64,000 nt of DNA from Holophagaceae bacterium (GCA_021286765.1 JAJTBS010000004.1:91427-155426); one strand, 5' to 3'; shown: positions 26,136 through 36,720, numbered from the stretch's first letter. Translations and numbers: made by a program. The notes: generated by a model not told the origin, from the sequence alone.

Positions 26136-26174
26136 AGGGCCTTCCCTCAGGTAGACTGGAACCCGGAGGGCCCC

Positions 26175-26411
26175 ATGAAGGTGCGTGTGTCGGTGCAGTT
26201 GAAGCCCGGGATCCTGGATCCCCAGGGCAAGGCGGTGGAACAGGGCCTGCACGGGTTCGGCTTTGCCGTGGACCACGTGCGCATCGGCCGCCTCATCGAG
26301 ATGGACGTGCCGGGCACGGACCCCGCCGAGGTGAAGGCCAAGGCCCTGGCCATGTGTGAGAAGCTCCTGGTCAATCCCGTGATGGAGAAGGCCTCCATCG
26401 AGGTGCTGTGA
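26175..26411 (+). CDS. purS: Phosphoribosylformylglycinamidine synthase, PurS subunit
   Basis: A 78-residue protein that starts MKVRVSVQLKPGILDPQGKA, diagnostic of PurS, with VRIGRLIEMDV and the ending LLVNPVMEKASIEVL. PurS bridges PurQ and PurL in the three-part FGAM synthase of purine synthesis. GGAGG lies 5-6 bp before ATG 26175. Its stop overlaps the purQ start by one base. Confidence 0.93.
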   Translation: MKVRVSVQLKPGILDPQGKAVEQGLHGFGFAVDHVRIGRLIEMDVPGTDPAEVKAKALAMCEKLLVNPVMEKASIEVL

Positions 26412-27109
26412 TGCGCGTGGCCGTGCCGGTCTTCCCCGGCTCCAACTGCGACCACGACGCCCTGCATGCCTGCGGCACGGTGATGGGCTGGGAGACGATC
26501 CCGGTCTGGCACCAGGAGACCCGTCTGCCCGAGAACACCGAGCTGGTCTTCGTGCCGGGCGGCTTCAGCTACGGCGACTACCTGCGCTGCGGCGCCATCG
26601 CCGCCCTGGCCCCGATCATGGCCGACGTGAAGCGCCATGCCGACAGCGGCGGCTTGGTGCTGGGCGTGTGCAATGGCTTCCAGATTCTGTGCGAGGCGCA
26701 GCTGCTCCCGGGGGCCTTGCTGCGCAACGAGTCGCTGCGCTTCATCCATGCCGACGTGCACCTGCGCGTGGAGCGGGCCGACCTGCCCTTCACCCGGGCC
26801 ATGAAGCCCGGGGAGGTGTTCCAGGTGCCCATCGCCCATGCCGAGGGCAACTTCACCCTCGATCCTGCAGACCTGGCGGACCTGGAAGCCCGGGGCGGCG
26901 TGGCCCTGCGCTACTGCTCCCCCAAGGGCGAGATCGGCGAGGCCCACGTGCCCAATGGCGCCATGAATGGCATCGCCGGCATCGTGAACCTGGGCGGGAA
27001 CGTGCTGGGCATGATGCCCCACCCCGAGCGGGCCGTGGATCCCAAGCTCGGTCCCACCGGTGGGCTGGGCATGTTCAGGAGCCTGGCGGCCGCCTTCGCC
27101 CGGGCCTGA
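26411..27109 (+). CDS. purQ: Phosphoribosylformylglycinamidine synthase, PurQ glutaminase subunit
   Basis: A 232-residue class I glutamine amidotransferase that supplies ammonia to PurL. VPVFPGSNCDHDAL is the PurQ-specific start; the nucleophile is Cys in LGVCNGFQ, and the His-Glu pair is in MMPHPERA. The start is ATG 26411 (TGATG junction with purS) or GTG 26408. The large subunit purL lies 7 kb away on the other strand, so the complex is encoded in two units. Confidence 0.93.
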   Translation: MRVAVPVFPGSNCDHDALHACGTVMGWETIPVWHQETRLPENTELVFVPGGFSYGDYLRCGAIAALAPIMADVKRHADSGGLVLGVCNGFQILCEAQLLPGALLRNESLRFIHADVHLRVERADLPFTRAMKPGEVFQVPIAHAEGNFTLDPADLADLEARGGVALRYCSPKGEIGEAHVPNGAMNGIAGIVNLGGNVLGMMPHPERAVDPKLGPTGGLGMFRSLAAAFARA

Positions 27110-27151
27110 CGGGGATCACAAATGACGGCGCTGTGAAAATCGCCCGTCTTC

Positions 27152-27205
27152 AGGATGATTTTCCTGTCATCCTCCCGTAATGCCTCGGTAGGCATCTCTT
27201 TTTAT
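27152..27205 (+). terminator. Terminator after purQ (two hairpins)
   Basis: ATGCCT (27180-27185) pairs with AGGCAT (27190-27195) around CGGT and is followed by CTCTTTTTATT. A second perfect stem, AGGATGA (27152-27158) with TCATCCT (27166-27172), precedes it. The T-rich tail after the second hairpin makes it the likelier termination point; it lies just before the AraC gene. Confidence 0.65.
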
Positions 27206-27214
27206 TCCTGAGCC

Positions 27215-28072
27215 ATGAGCGACCCAGAAGCCAAAAACCTCCTGACCTACACCAGCGGTCCGCTCCGCCTGGCCGTACTCAAGCGGGATCCCGTGCCTTC
27301 CAAGATCCTGCCCGCCCGGGATGCCTGGACCCTGCTGCAACCCACCCATGCCGTGCGCGTCTGCACCGGCGAGGACCGCGAAGAGGGCGTCATCCGCTCT
27401 GGCGATCTCGCGCTGCTGCTTCCTGGTTTCGGCCACACGCTGAAGCGCCACCACGCGAACACGCCCTTCGGCTTCACGGCGCTGTTCATGGAAGGGCCCT
27501 TCCCCGAGCCGCTGCTGTCTTCCCTGCAGCACCCGCCCCGCAAGTGGCAGGAGTCCAGCTTCGCGGTGCTGCGCAGCCTCAGCCTCAAGCAGCTCTTCAG
27601 CATCTTCACGCAGGAACTGACGAATCCGGACGGCGTTCAGCTCATGACGCGCGAGCTGTTCCTCATCCTGCTGGGCGCCGAGCTGTCCCGGCTGACGGAG
27701 AAGGAAGACCGGGGACGCTTCCCCTACCGCCTGAACCGCTCCACCCTGCAGCTGGTGCTGGATCACATGGAAGTGCACCTGGGCGCCAAGAACAGCGTGC
27801 CTGAGCTGGCGACCATGGCGCGGTGCACGCCGGATCACTTCATCCGGTTGTTCCGCGAGGCCACCAGCACCACGCCCCACCAGTACCTCATCGAACGCCG
27901 CCTCCAGCGCGCTGTCACCCTGCTGGCCAACGGCGAACGGCCCAGCGATGTGGCCAAGATCCTCGGCTTCTACGACGCCAGCGCCTTCACCCGCGCCTTC
28001 AAGCGCCGCTTCGGCGTGCCTCCCAGCGAGTACGCCCAGGAAGCCTACGACCGGCAGTTCCCGAAGAAGTAG
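27215..28072 (+). CDS. AraC-family transcriptional regulator
   Basis: A 285-residue protein. The N-terminal 170 residues form a cupin-like ligand-binding part in the style of the AraC-N group (RDAWTLLQPTHAVRVCTG). The C-terminal 100 residues are a standard AraC DNA-binding domain with two helix-turn-helix units: VPELATMARCTPDHFIRLF and PSDVAKILGFYDASAFTRAF. ATG 27215 has no strong ribosome site. It lies after the purQ terminator and before the lipoprotein gene. Target genes and ligand are unknown. Confidence 0.85.
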   Translation: MSDPEAKNLLTYTSGPLRLAVLKRDPVPSKILPARDAWTLLQPTHAVRVCTGEDREEGVIRSGDLALLLPGFGHTLKRHHANTPFGFTALFMEGPFPEPLLSSLQHPPRKWQESSFAVLRSLSLKQLFSIFTQELTNPDGVQLMTRELFLILLGAELSRLTEKEDRGRFPYRLNRSTLQLVLDHMEVHLGAKNSVPELATMARCTPDHFIRLFREATSTTPHQYLIERRLQRAVTLLANGERPSDVAKILGFYDASAFTRAFKRRFGVPPSEYAQEAYDRQFPKK

Positions 28073-28140
28073 GGGGACTGGTCGCGCGAACTTCCCGGGG
28101 GTATGTCATCGCCCACTGGATGTGCACTGATTGAGGCAAC

Positions 28141-28761
28141 ATGCTCAAACCCGCCCTGATCCTGCTGGCCATGCCCCTGTTCCTGGCCTGCTCCCACCCG
28201 GCCTCCGAAGTGCTGCGCCAGCAACCCCGCCCGGCGCTCCACCTGGAGCTGTCCGTGCCTGACCAGCCTGAGTCAGCCACCATGAAACAGGCCTATGGCG
28301 CGGCCTTACGGGACCATTTCGCCAAAGGACTGGGGGACCCGGAGGCGGCACGGCCCGATCGGATCCAGTTGCTGGTGGTGGTCGGGAACCGCCTCGTCCG
28401 CACGGAGACTGAGGCCAAGCTGAACACCGGCCTCGATCAGGCCAGCGCCGTCACCAGTGGCTCACCGGTCCGCATGCTGCTCAGCGCCGTTGGGCCAAAA
28501 TCCGCCTACGAAAGCCAAGTGGAGCGGCTCGGCTACCGTCCGGGCCTGCTTTCGGGTCAGGTGGTGATCCTGAGGGTTGGAAAGGACGGCTTCCAGGAGA
28601 CCCTCAAGCTGGACCCCATGGCCATCGTGAAGCGGATGCGCCCGCTTGGGGAGAATGACCGCACCCTCCCGGGTATCCTGGCCGAAGAGGGCCGGGCCCT
28701 GGCCATGGAATCCCTCGCGCTGCTTCAGAAGCAGGTGGGCTGGGAGCCTCCCGCAGCCTGA
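28141..28761 (+). CDS. Putative lipoprotein
   Basis: A 206-residue protein with a lipoprotein signal: LILLAMPLFLAC, the lipobox Cys at about residue 17. The mature part is mixed alpha/beta with no recognised family; an internal stretch (LDQASAVTSGSPVRMLLSAV) looks like a GGGxRM-type loop seen in DUF4410-like lipoproteins, but this is weak. ATG 28141 has GAGG 4 bp upstream. It is convergent with the Lys/Ala-rich protein gene, with an inverted repeat between them. Confidence 0.6.
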   Translation: MLKPALILLAMPLFLACSHPASEVLRQQPRPALHLELSVPDQPESATMKQAYGAALRDHFAKGLGDPEAARPDRIQLLVVVGNRLVRTETEAKLNTGLDQASAVTSGSPVRMLLSAVGPKSAYESQVERLGYRPGLLSGQVVILRVGKDGFQETLKLDPMAIVKRMRPLGENDRTLPGILAEEGRALAMESLALLQKQVGWEPPAA

Positions 28762-28766
28762 TTCCG

Positions 28767-28804
28767 CCGTCATGAGAGCGACCAGGAAGCCTCTCTCATG
28801 ACGG
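28767..28804. terminator. Inverted repeat between convergent genes, likely bidirectional terminator
   Basis: CCGTCATGAGAG (28767-28778) is perfectly complementary to CTCTCATGACGG (28793-28804) with a 14-base loop. It sits 5 bp after the lipoprotein stop and 13 bp from the convergent stop at 28818. There is no T-run, so a terminator or mRNA-end stabiliser is inferred from position. Confidence 0.5.
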
Positions 28805-28817
28805 TCAGATCCGCAGC

Positions 28818-29186
28818 CTACTTGGCCACCTTCTCCGTGACAGCCTTGGCCTTGGCGGCGCCCTTGTCGGCGCCTTTCTTGGTCTTGCCCTTGGCCTTGT
28901 CGGTGCCGGCCTTGGCGGCGCCCTCACCTTTGGCAGTGGCGGCCTTCACCTTGTCGCTGGCACCGGGAATGGCGCCGGCCTTCGCATCAGCCTTGGCATC
29001 CACCTTGGCCTTGGCAGCCGTGACCTTCTGATCGGCTTTCACCTTGGCGTCCTCAGCCTTGGCATCGGCCTTGGCCTTGCTGGCATCCACGGCGGCGTCC
29101 GCCTTGGCCTTCAACTCTTCCTTGGTGGGAATCTGGGCCGAGAGCACCAGGGACGCGCCGAGCAGGACCGGAAGTACGAGTTTCAT
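28818..29186 (-). CDS. Exported Lys/Ala-rich low-complexity protein
   Basis: A 122-residue protein with a signal peptide (MKLVLPVLLGASLVLSAQ). The rest is almost only Lys, Ala, Asp, Glu and Gly in short repeats such as KAKADAK and KVKADQK, predicted as one long charged helix followed by a Gly/Lys-rich tail. This resembles LEA-like or histone-H1-like repeats, but composition alone makes homology calls unsafe. It is read after the Ada-like protein gene (30-bp gap) on the same strand. Confidence 0.65.
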   Translation of the reverse strand: MKLVLPVLLGASLVLSAQIPTKEELKAKADAAVDASKAKADAKAEDAKVKADQKVTAAKAKVDAKADAKAGAIPGASDKVKAATAKGEGAAKAGTDKAKGKTKKGADKGAAKAKAVTEKVAK

Positions 29187-29216
29187 ATCAGCTCCATGCG
29201 GTGGCAGTGGTTGGGA

Positions 29217-29528
29217 TCAGGGCTTGCAGACCTTGCAGGCCTTGTAGCCAGCCTTGTCGGCTTCAGCGGCAGAGGCGAAGGAGGTGCGGTTGGCCTCCTT
29301 GATCTTCGCGGCAGCCTTGCAGTCTGCGCGGTGGTAGGTTTTGGAGTCCTTGTTGGCCAGGATGGCGCCGGCAGGCTTCGCCGCAGGGGCGGGTGTGGCC
29401 GGCTTGGCGGCCGGAGCCGCGGGCTTGGCGGCCGGAGCCGCGGGCTTGGCAGCGGGCGCCGGCTTGGTCTGGGCGAGAGCCGCCACGGAGGCGGCCGCAA
29501 AGAGGAAGGCAAGCAGGGCTCGGTTCAT
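29217..29528 (-). CDS. Exported protein with Ala/Pro/Lys linker and Ada-like zinc-binding domain
   Basis: A 103-residue protein from ATG 29528, with GGAG just upstream. A signal peptide (residues 1-18, ALLAFLFAAASVAALAQ) precedes tandem AAKPAAP repeats (about 20-55). A compact C-terminal domain follows, with His and Cys in TYHRADC and a CKVC pair at the end (KACKVCKP), in the pattern of Ada-like metal-binding domains found at the end of some secreted nucleases. Four ligands could bind zinc. The protein has no catalytic domain. It may form a unit with the downstream Lys/Ala-rich protein. Confidence 0.7.
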   Translation of the reverse strand: MNRALLAFLFAAASVAALAQTKPAPAAKPAAPAAKPAAPAAKPATPAPAAKPAGAILANKDSKTYHRADCKAAAKIKEANRTSFASAAEADKAGYKACKVCKP

Positions 29529-29577
29529 GGATTCTCCTGTGGGGAATGGCCCAGGGTGGGGGGGGCCGTGGTGGATG

Positions 29578-31185
29578 TCAACGGGGAACGGCGGCGGTGG
29601 CCGCGAACCGAGGCGCACGCCGCGCCCGAGTGGCCTGCTCAAAGGCGAAGGCCACCCGGAGCAGGGGCCCTTCCTGCCAGGGACCGCTTACGAAGGACAG
29701 CCCCACGGGCAGGCCGAAGGCGAAGCCGGCCGGCACGGTGATGTGGGGACAGCCGGCCACAGCGGCGGGGCTGGAAAAGCTGAGGCTGGAGGTGTCGCCG
29801 TTCACGGGGTCGATGAGCCAGGCAGGACCGCCCGTGGGCCCCACCAAGGCCTGCAGCTGGTGCTTCTCCAGCAGGCCCGTGATGTCCCGGCGGGCCTGGG
29901 CGCAGGTCTCAAGGGCCTTGAGGTAGGCCGGATCCGTCAGCGGCCCCTTGGCCTGAGCCTGCTGCAGCAGCTCCTGACCGAAGAAGGGCATTTCCTCGTG
30001 ACGCCGCTGCTCGTTGAAGGCCATCAACTGCGCCAGGTCCTTCACGGCTCCGCCTCGGCCTGCCAGATAGGCATTCAGGTCTGCTTTGAACTCGTAGAGC
30101 AGCACTTCGAATTCCGCATCGTCATAGGCCGTGGATTTCAGTTCCACGTCCACCAGCGTGGCCCCCTGGCTTTTCAGCACCTCCAAGGCGGGCAGGATCA
30201 CCGCATCCACGTGGGCGTGGACACCCAGCAGGTTCCTCACCACGCCGAGGCGCGCCCCCCTGAGACCATCCGTCGCGAGGAAGCGGGTGTAGTCCACCTC
30301 CCGCTGCGCATCCGCGTCGCGCGTGGCGGCATCCCGGGAATCCGTGCCCGCCATGGCCCCCAGCAGGAGGGCGGCGTCCCGCACGGTGCGCGTCATGGGC
30401 CCGGCCGTGTCCTGCGTGTGTGAGATGGGGATGATGCCCGTCCGGCTCAGCAACCCGACGGTGGGTTTCAGGCCCACCAGGCCATTGGCGTTGGCGGGGC
30501 TCACCACGGAACCATCCGTTTCCGTGCCCACGGCCACGGCGCAGAGGCTGGCCGCCGCGGCGGCGCCCGAGCCTGAGCTCGATCCGCTGGGGCTGCGATC
30601 CAGGGCGTAGGGATTCCGGGTCTGCCCGCCGCGCGCGCTCCAGCCGCTGCTGCTGCGGGTGGAACGCAGGTTCGCCCACTCACTGAGGTTGGTCTTGCCC
30701 AGGATCACGGCCCCCGCCTCGCGCAGCCTGGCCACGATGAACGCATCCGCCCTGGGCGGCGGTGCCTCCGCCAGAGCCAAGGAGCCCGCCGTCGTCTTCT
30801 GGCGATCGGCGGTGTCGATGTTGTCCTTGATGAGCACGGGAATGCCATGCAGCGGGCCCCGCACCTTCCCTGCCTTCCGCTCCACGTCCAGGGCCTTTGC
30901 AATGGCCATGGCCTCCGGATTCACCTCGATCACCGAGTTCAACTTCGGGCCGGCTTGGTCCAGGGCGCGAATCCGCGCCTGGTAGCGACGCACCAGGTCC
31001 GCGGAGGTCCAGCGCCCGGCGGCCAGGCCAGCCTGGAGCGCCTCCACCGTGGCCTCTTCCAGGATGGGTCCCTTTCCTGGAGCCCCCTTCCCCTCCATGC
31101 CCATCAGCGCCGCTGCGCTGGCGGCCAGTCCAGCTCCCAGGAAGGCTCGGCGGTCGAGAGGCGGGAAGTCCGGCAACTGGGGCAT
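29578..31185 (-). CDS. Amidase-signature hydrolase with Tat-type signal
   Basis: A 535-residue amidase-signature enzyme. The N-terminus LDRRAFLGAGLAASAAAL is a twin-arginine signal, so the enzyme is likely exported folded. The Ser-Ser-Lys triad is visible as Lys about 120 (PVLIKDNIDT), Ser in SPSGSSSGSGAAAAA (about 202) and the nucleophile in TETDGSVVSP (about 226). It would hydrolyse an amide bond; its periplasmic place makes it a peptide- or wall-amide enzyme instead of GatA. ATG 31185 has GAGG 8 bp upstream. The long in-frame N-terminal extension upstream is not thought to be translated. Confidence 0.85.
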   Translation of the reverse strand: MPQLPDFPPLDRRAFLGAGLAASAAALMGMEGKGAPGKGPILEEATVEALQAGLAAGRWTSADLVRRYQARIRALDQAGPKLNSVIEVNPEAMAIAKALDVERKAGKVRGPLHGIPVLIKDNIDTADRQKTTAGSLALAEAPPPRADAFIVARLREAGAVILGKTNLSEWANLRSTRSSSGWSARGGQTRNPYALDRSPSGSSSGSGAAAAASLCAVAVGTETDGSVVSPANANGLVGLKPTVGLLSRTGIIPISHTQDTAGPMTRTVRDAALLLGAMAGTDSRDAATRDADAQREVDYTRFLATDGLRGARLGVVRNLLGVHAHVDAVILPALEVLKSQGATLVDVELKSTAYDDAEFEVLLYEFKADLNAYLAGRGGAVKDLAQLMAFNEQRRHEEMPFFGQELLQQAQAKGPLTDPAYLKALETCAQARRDITGLLEKHQLQALVGPTGGPAWLIDPVNGDTSSLSFSSPAAVAGCPHITVPAGFAFGLPVGLSFVSGPWQEGPLLRVAFAFEQATRARRAPRFAATAAVPR

Positions 31186-31306
31186 GGTCTGTCCTCGATG
31201 GGTGAGATGGATCATAGCAACGACCGCCCACCGACCCCCGGCGCGGACTCGCCGATCCGCACCAGCCAGGAGGGGTGAACGGGCGGATCCTCTCCTGGGA
31301 GGCCCC

Positions 31307-31498
31307 ATGGTCGCGTTCCTGCTCTGGCTCATCTTGTTGATGGTCTGCTGGCCACTGGCCATCCTGGCGCTGCTGCTCTACCCGCTGATCTGGCTCCTGC
31401 TCCTGCCCTTCCGCATCCTTGGCTTCGCCGTGGAGGGCGCCTTCGGGATCGTGCGGGGGCTCTTCCTGCTCCCGGGTCGGATCCTCGGCGGCCGTTGA
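31307..31498 (+). CDS. Small hydrophobic membrane protein
   Basis: A 63-residue protein, nearly all Leu, Ile, Val, Phe and Trp, with at least one and probably two membrane segments (FLLWLILLMVCWPLAILALL and a second LWLLLLPFRILGFAVEG) and a short basic tail. GGGAGG lies 5 bp before ATG 31307, which supports real translation. It lies between the divergent amidase and glnA. No family is recognised. Confidence 0.6.
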   Translation: MVAFLLWLILLMVCWPLAILALLLYPLIWLLLLPFRILGFAVEGAFGIVRGLFLLPGRILGGR

Positions 31499-31578
31499 CG
31501 ATCCGGCAAGGGGAAACAACTGGTTGGAATGGCCGCAGATCCAGCGGGGGCGCGGGAATGGGCGACCAGGCCGCGTGA

Positions 31579-31621
31579 GGTGAGCCAGATCACAAGCTTT
31601 CATGATCCATCCATCTAGAAT
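31579..31621 (+). promoter_or_regulatory. Predicted glnA promoter with CRP/FNR-like operator
   Basis: GGTGA-N6-TCACA at 31579-31594 matches nine of ten bases of the CRP half-sites TGTGA-N6-TCACA. A TAGAAT box lies at 31616-31621. If transcription starts 7 bp after the box (about 31628), the operator centre is at -41.5, the class II activator position. The -35 region is poor, as expected for an activated promoter. Confidence 0.5.
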
Positions 31622-31643
31622 GACGCGGTCCCGTGGAGGTTCC

Positions 31644-33062
31644 GTGTTCAGTGGATTCGAGCAGGCCCGGCAGTTCATCCAGGAGCAGTCGGTCCGCATG
31701 ATCGACCTGATCTTCAGCGACCTTTGGGGCCGCTGGCACCATGTGAGCATTCCGGCCTCGCAGTTCAACGAGCAGCTCATGCGGGATGGCGTGGGCTTCG
31801 ACGGCTCCAGCGTGGGCCTGAAGTCGGTGAAGTCCGGCGACATGGTGCTGATCCCCGACTTGGCCACGGGCTACATGGATCCCTTCTGGGATCTGCCCAC
31901 CCTAAGCTTCATCTGCTCGGCCTATGAGGCCGACACAAAGGCGCCCTTCCCCGTGGATCCCCGCAACATCGCCATCCGCGCCGAAGCCTACCTGCGTGAG
32001 ACGGGCATCGCCGACGCCAGCATCTGGGGGCCCGAGTACGAGTTCTACGTCTTCGACAAGGTGAGCTACGAGAACGGTGTGAACACCGCCTCGTACCGCG
32101 TGGACAGCCGCGAGGCCGACTGGCACAGCCACGAGGGCGGCCACGGCCACTTCATCCCCCTGCATGGCGGCTACCACGCCATGGCCCCCAAGGATCAGCT
32201 CTACAACCTCCGCGCCGAGATCTGCCTGGAGATGGAGCGCATGGGCGTGGAGGTGAAGTACCACCACCATGAGGTGGGCGGGCCCGGCCAGTGCGAGATC
32301 GAGACGCCCCTGTTTCCGCTGCTCAAGGCCGGCGATGCCACCCAGATCGTGAAGTATGTGACCAAGATGGTGGCCCACCGTCAGGGTCAGACGGCCACTT
32401 TCATGCCCAAACCGCTGTATGGCGAAGCGGGCAGCGGCATGCACTTCCATCAGATGCTCATGAAGGCCGGCAAGAACCTGTTCTACGACGAGAAGGGCTA
32501 CGGGAAGATGAGCCAGGAAGCACTCTGGTACATCGGTGGCATCCTGGCCCATGGCCCCGCCCTGCTGGCCATCACCAACCCCAGCACCAACAGCTACCGC
32601 CGCCTGGTGCCGGGCTTCGAGGCGCCCATCAGCGCCTTCTTCTCCCTCGGCAACCGCTCCGCCGCCATCCGCGTGCCCAAGTACGCCGACCAGCCGGAGA
32701 CCGCACGTTTCGAGTTCCGGCCGCCCGATGCCACCTGCAACGTGTACCTAGCCCTGGCGGCCCAGCTGCTCGCCGGCATCGATGGCATCCAGAAGCAGAT
32801 GGACCCCACGGCCCTGGGATTCGGCCCCATCGATCAGAACATCTTCAGCTGGAGCGAGGAGCAGCGCCGGAAGATCAAGAGCCTGCCCACCAGCCTCACC
32901 GAAGCCTGCGATGCCCTGGAGGCGGACATGGACTTCCTTCTGGCCGGCGGCGCCTTCGACCGGCTCCAGCTGGAGGACTACCTGAAGCACCTGCGCGCCC
33001 AGGAAGCCGCCGTGCGCAACCGTCCGCACCCGTACGAGATGGCCTTGTATTTCGAAGCCTGA
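31644..33062 (+). CDS. glnA: Type I glutamine synthetase without adenylylation tyrosine
   Basis: A 472-residue enzyme that makes glutamine from glutamate, ammonia and ATP. Seen: GVGFDGSSVGL, GPEYEFYVFD, HHHEVGGPGQCEIE, GSGMHFHQML, NPSTNSYRRLVPGFEAP and NRSAAIRVP. At the site where regulated enzymes have NLYDLP it reads QNIFSW, so the adenylylated Tyr is missing. GTG 31644 is chosen for GGAGG 4 bp upstream and because the ATGs at 31602 and 31620 lie at or before the predicted promoter box. Control is therefore likely transcriptional or by feedback. Small soluble protein 33149-33337 follows. Confidence 0.93.
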   Translation: MFSGFEQARQFIQEQSVRMIDLIFSDLWGRWHHVSIPASQFNEQLMRDGVGFDGSSVGLKSVKSGDMVLIPDLATGYMDPFWDLPTLSFICSAYEADTKAPFPVDPRNIAIRAEAYLRETGIADASIWGPEYEFYVFDKVSYENGVNTASYRVDSREADWHSHEGGHGHFIPLHGGYHAMAPKDQLYNLRAEICLEMERMGVEVKYHHHEVGGPGQCEIETPLFPLLKAGDATQIVKYVTKMVAHRQGQTATFMPKPLYGEAGSGMHFHQMLMKAGKNLFYDEKGYGKMSQEALWYIGGILAHGPALLAITNPSTNSYRRLVPGFEAPISAFFSLGNRSAAIRVPKYADQPETARFEFRPPDATCNVYLALAAQLLAGIDGIQKQMDPTALGFGPIDQNIFSWSEEQRRKIKSLPTSLTEACDALEADMDFLLAGGAFDRLQLEDYLKHLRAQEAAVRNRPHPYEMALYFEA

Positions 33063-33148
33063 GAGTGGCGCCAATCCCCCAGGCGGCCGATATTTCCTCC
33101 GGGCCTGGCCCGCACCCGAGGGTTCTCCGGGCCGCGCAGGAGGACGCC

Positions 33149-33337
33149 ATGGAGCTCGACCTGGACGCCAAGGAAATGGAACTCCTCACCCGGACCCTGG
33201 AGCACCGCCTCGGGGACCTGCAGCGCGAGATCCACCACACGGATCGCGCGACCTTCAAAGCGATCCTCAAGGCCGATGAGGCGACGATCCGAGCCCTGCT
33301 GGGCAAGCTGAAGGCCCCCATCGCCATGGGGATGTGA
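33149..33337 (+). CDS. Small hypothetical protein, helical
   Basis: A 62-residue acidic/basic amphipathic protein (LDAKEMELLTRTLEHRLGDL, then EATIRALLGKLK) predicted as two helices. CAGGAGG lies 6 bp before ATG 33149. It follows glnA by 86 bp on the same strand and may share its transcript. No family recognised; a GlnA-binding regulator would be an attractive but unsupported idea. Confidence 0.6.
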   Translation: MELDLDAKEMELLTRTLEHRLGDLQREIHHTDRATFKAILKADEATIRALLGKLKAPIAMGM

Positions 33338-33341
33338 ACCG

Positions 33342-33896
33342 TCAGCGGCTCGGCCACCGCTCGGCGATCAGCTGCGCCAGTCGCTGGTCCCAAGCCCGCT
33401 GGGCCACCCGATCACTCATGTGCCGGGTCTCGGCATCGTAGCGCTTTTCGAGGTCCACGTACTTCCGCAGGATCTGGTCGAAGAGGTCTTTGACCTCCAA
33501 GGAGTGGCGCGGGCCAAAGCGGCGCTCCGTGACCGCCTGCTTGAACTCCAGGGCGCACAGAAGGCCCAGGGAGTAGTGTCCCTGCTCGTGATTCAGGAGC
33601 TCGGTACTCCGGGCGCCCCGGAGGGCACCGGGTCGCACCCAGGAGCGCTCCTCCAGCTCGTTCCATACCCTGGCCGTGATACGGAAGCCATCCCCTTCCC
33701 GTATCGGCGCATCGTAGCGGTAGTGGACTGTCCAGTAGGTATAGGCCTCAAAGGGTTTGTCCGCCTCAGGAACGCCCCGGAAATCCGCCCAGCTGAGCCG
33801 CCGGTTCTCGATCTGCCGGGTCTCGCCGGCCGCCATGGGCAGGGTCGCGGCCAGGAGGCAGAGCGCCACGGGCCACCGGGGCGGCCTCACAGCCAT
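33342..33896 (-). CDS. Exported DUF922-like putative metalloprotease
   Basis: A 184-residue protein with a signal peptide (VALCLLAATLPMAAG). It contains LSWADFRGVPEADKPFEA, the typical opening of DUF922, and LLNHEQGHYSLG, an HExxH zinc site. The C-terminal half is helical. Family members are predicted zinc proteases of unknown substrate. Its start overlaps the end of the methyltransferase-like gene by 10 bp, suggesting co-translation. Confidence 0.75.
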   Translation of the reverse strand: MAVRPPRWPVALCLLAATLPMAAGETRQIENRRLSWADFRGVPEADKPFEAYTYWTVHYRYDAPIREGDGFRITARVWNELEERSWVRPGALRGARSTELLNHEQGHYSLGLLCALEFKQAVTERRFGPRHSLEVKDLFDQILRKYVDLEKRYDAETRHMSDRVAQRAWDQRLAQLIAERWPSR

Positions 33897-34345
33897 CGCC
33901 GCACCCGCCGCGCGTAGGCCTCGTAGGCCTCTCCAAACTGGGCCCTGAGGCGGGCCTCCTCGCGGACGATGACGAGGCGGTCCAGCAGGAGGACCAGCAC
34001 CGGTGCCTGGCCCAGCACCCAGGCCGAATCCAGCAGGATGCCGAAGCAGACCATCAAGGTCGCGAGGCCCAGATAGAGCGGGTTCCGCGTCCAGCGGAAA
34101 GGGCCCGAGGTCAGGAGCGCCGAGGCCACGCCATTGGGTTCCGGCGTGGTGCCCATGCGCCGGAAAATCAGGAGGCCCCAGCCACCGTGGAGCACCACCA
34201 GCCCCAGCAACAGTCCGCCCAGGGCCAGCCTGACGGTCAGCGGCAGGCCGAGGCCCAGGGGGTGGACGAAACGGAGTCCCGCACCCAGGAGCAGGCAGCC
34301 GAGGAAGAGCAGGGGCGGCTGAGGAGACTTCCCGGACGTGGGCAA
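33887..34345 (-). CDS. ICMT/PEMT-like membrane methyltransferase
   Basis: A 152-residue membrane protein with about four helices and the signature of the isoprenylcysteine carboxyl methyltransferase-like family: GPFRWTRNPLYLGLATLMV and a C-terminal REEARLRAQFGEAYEAYARR. Bacterial members act on lipids or unknown substrates with S-adenosylmethionine. The frame begins at TTG 34345, 13 bp after purL; no good ribosome site is seen, so the start is uncertain. It is read after purL on the same strand. Confidence 0.72.
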   Translation of the reverse strand: MPTSGKSPQPPLLFLGCLLLGAGLRFVHPLGLGLPLTVRLALGGLLLGLVVLHGGWGLLIFRRMGTTPEPNGVASALLTSGPFRWTRNPLYLGLATLMVCFGILLDSAWVLGQAPVLVLLLDRLVIVREEARLRAQFGEAYEAYARRVRRWL

Positions 34346-34358
34346 CGCGGTCTCGTCA

Positions 34359-36659
<2,301 letters not shown>

Positions 36660-36720
36660 GGAGGCTCCGCAAGCCCTGATTCTACCGGTTCCCCCGCCTC
36701 CGAACGAGGCTTGACAAGCG

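Noticed and set aside
29340..29470. AAKPAAP-coding tandem repeat as a CRISPR or minisatellite array
   Set aside because: The units are short, in frame and code a Pro/Ala linker of a secreted protein; no spacers.
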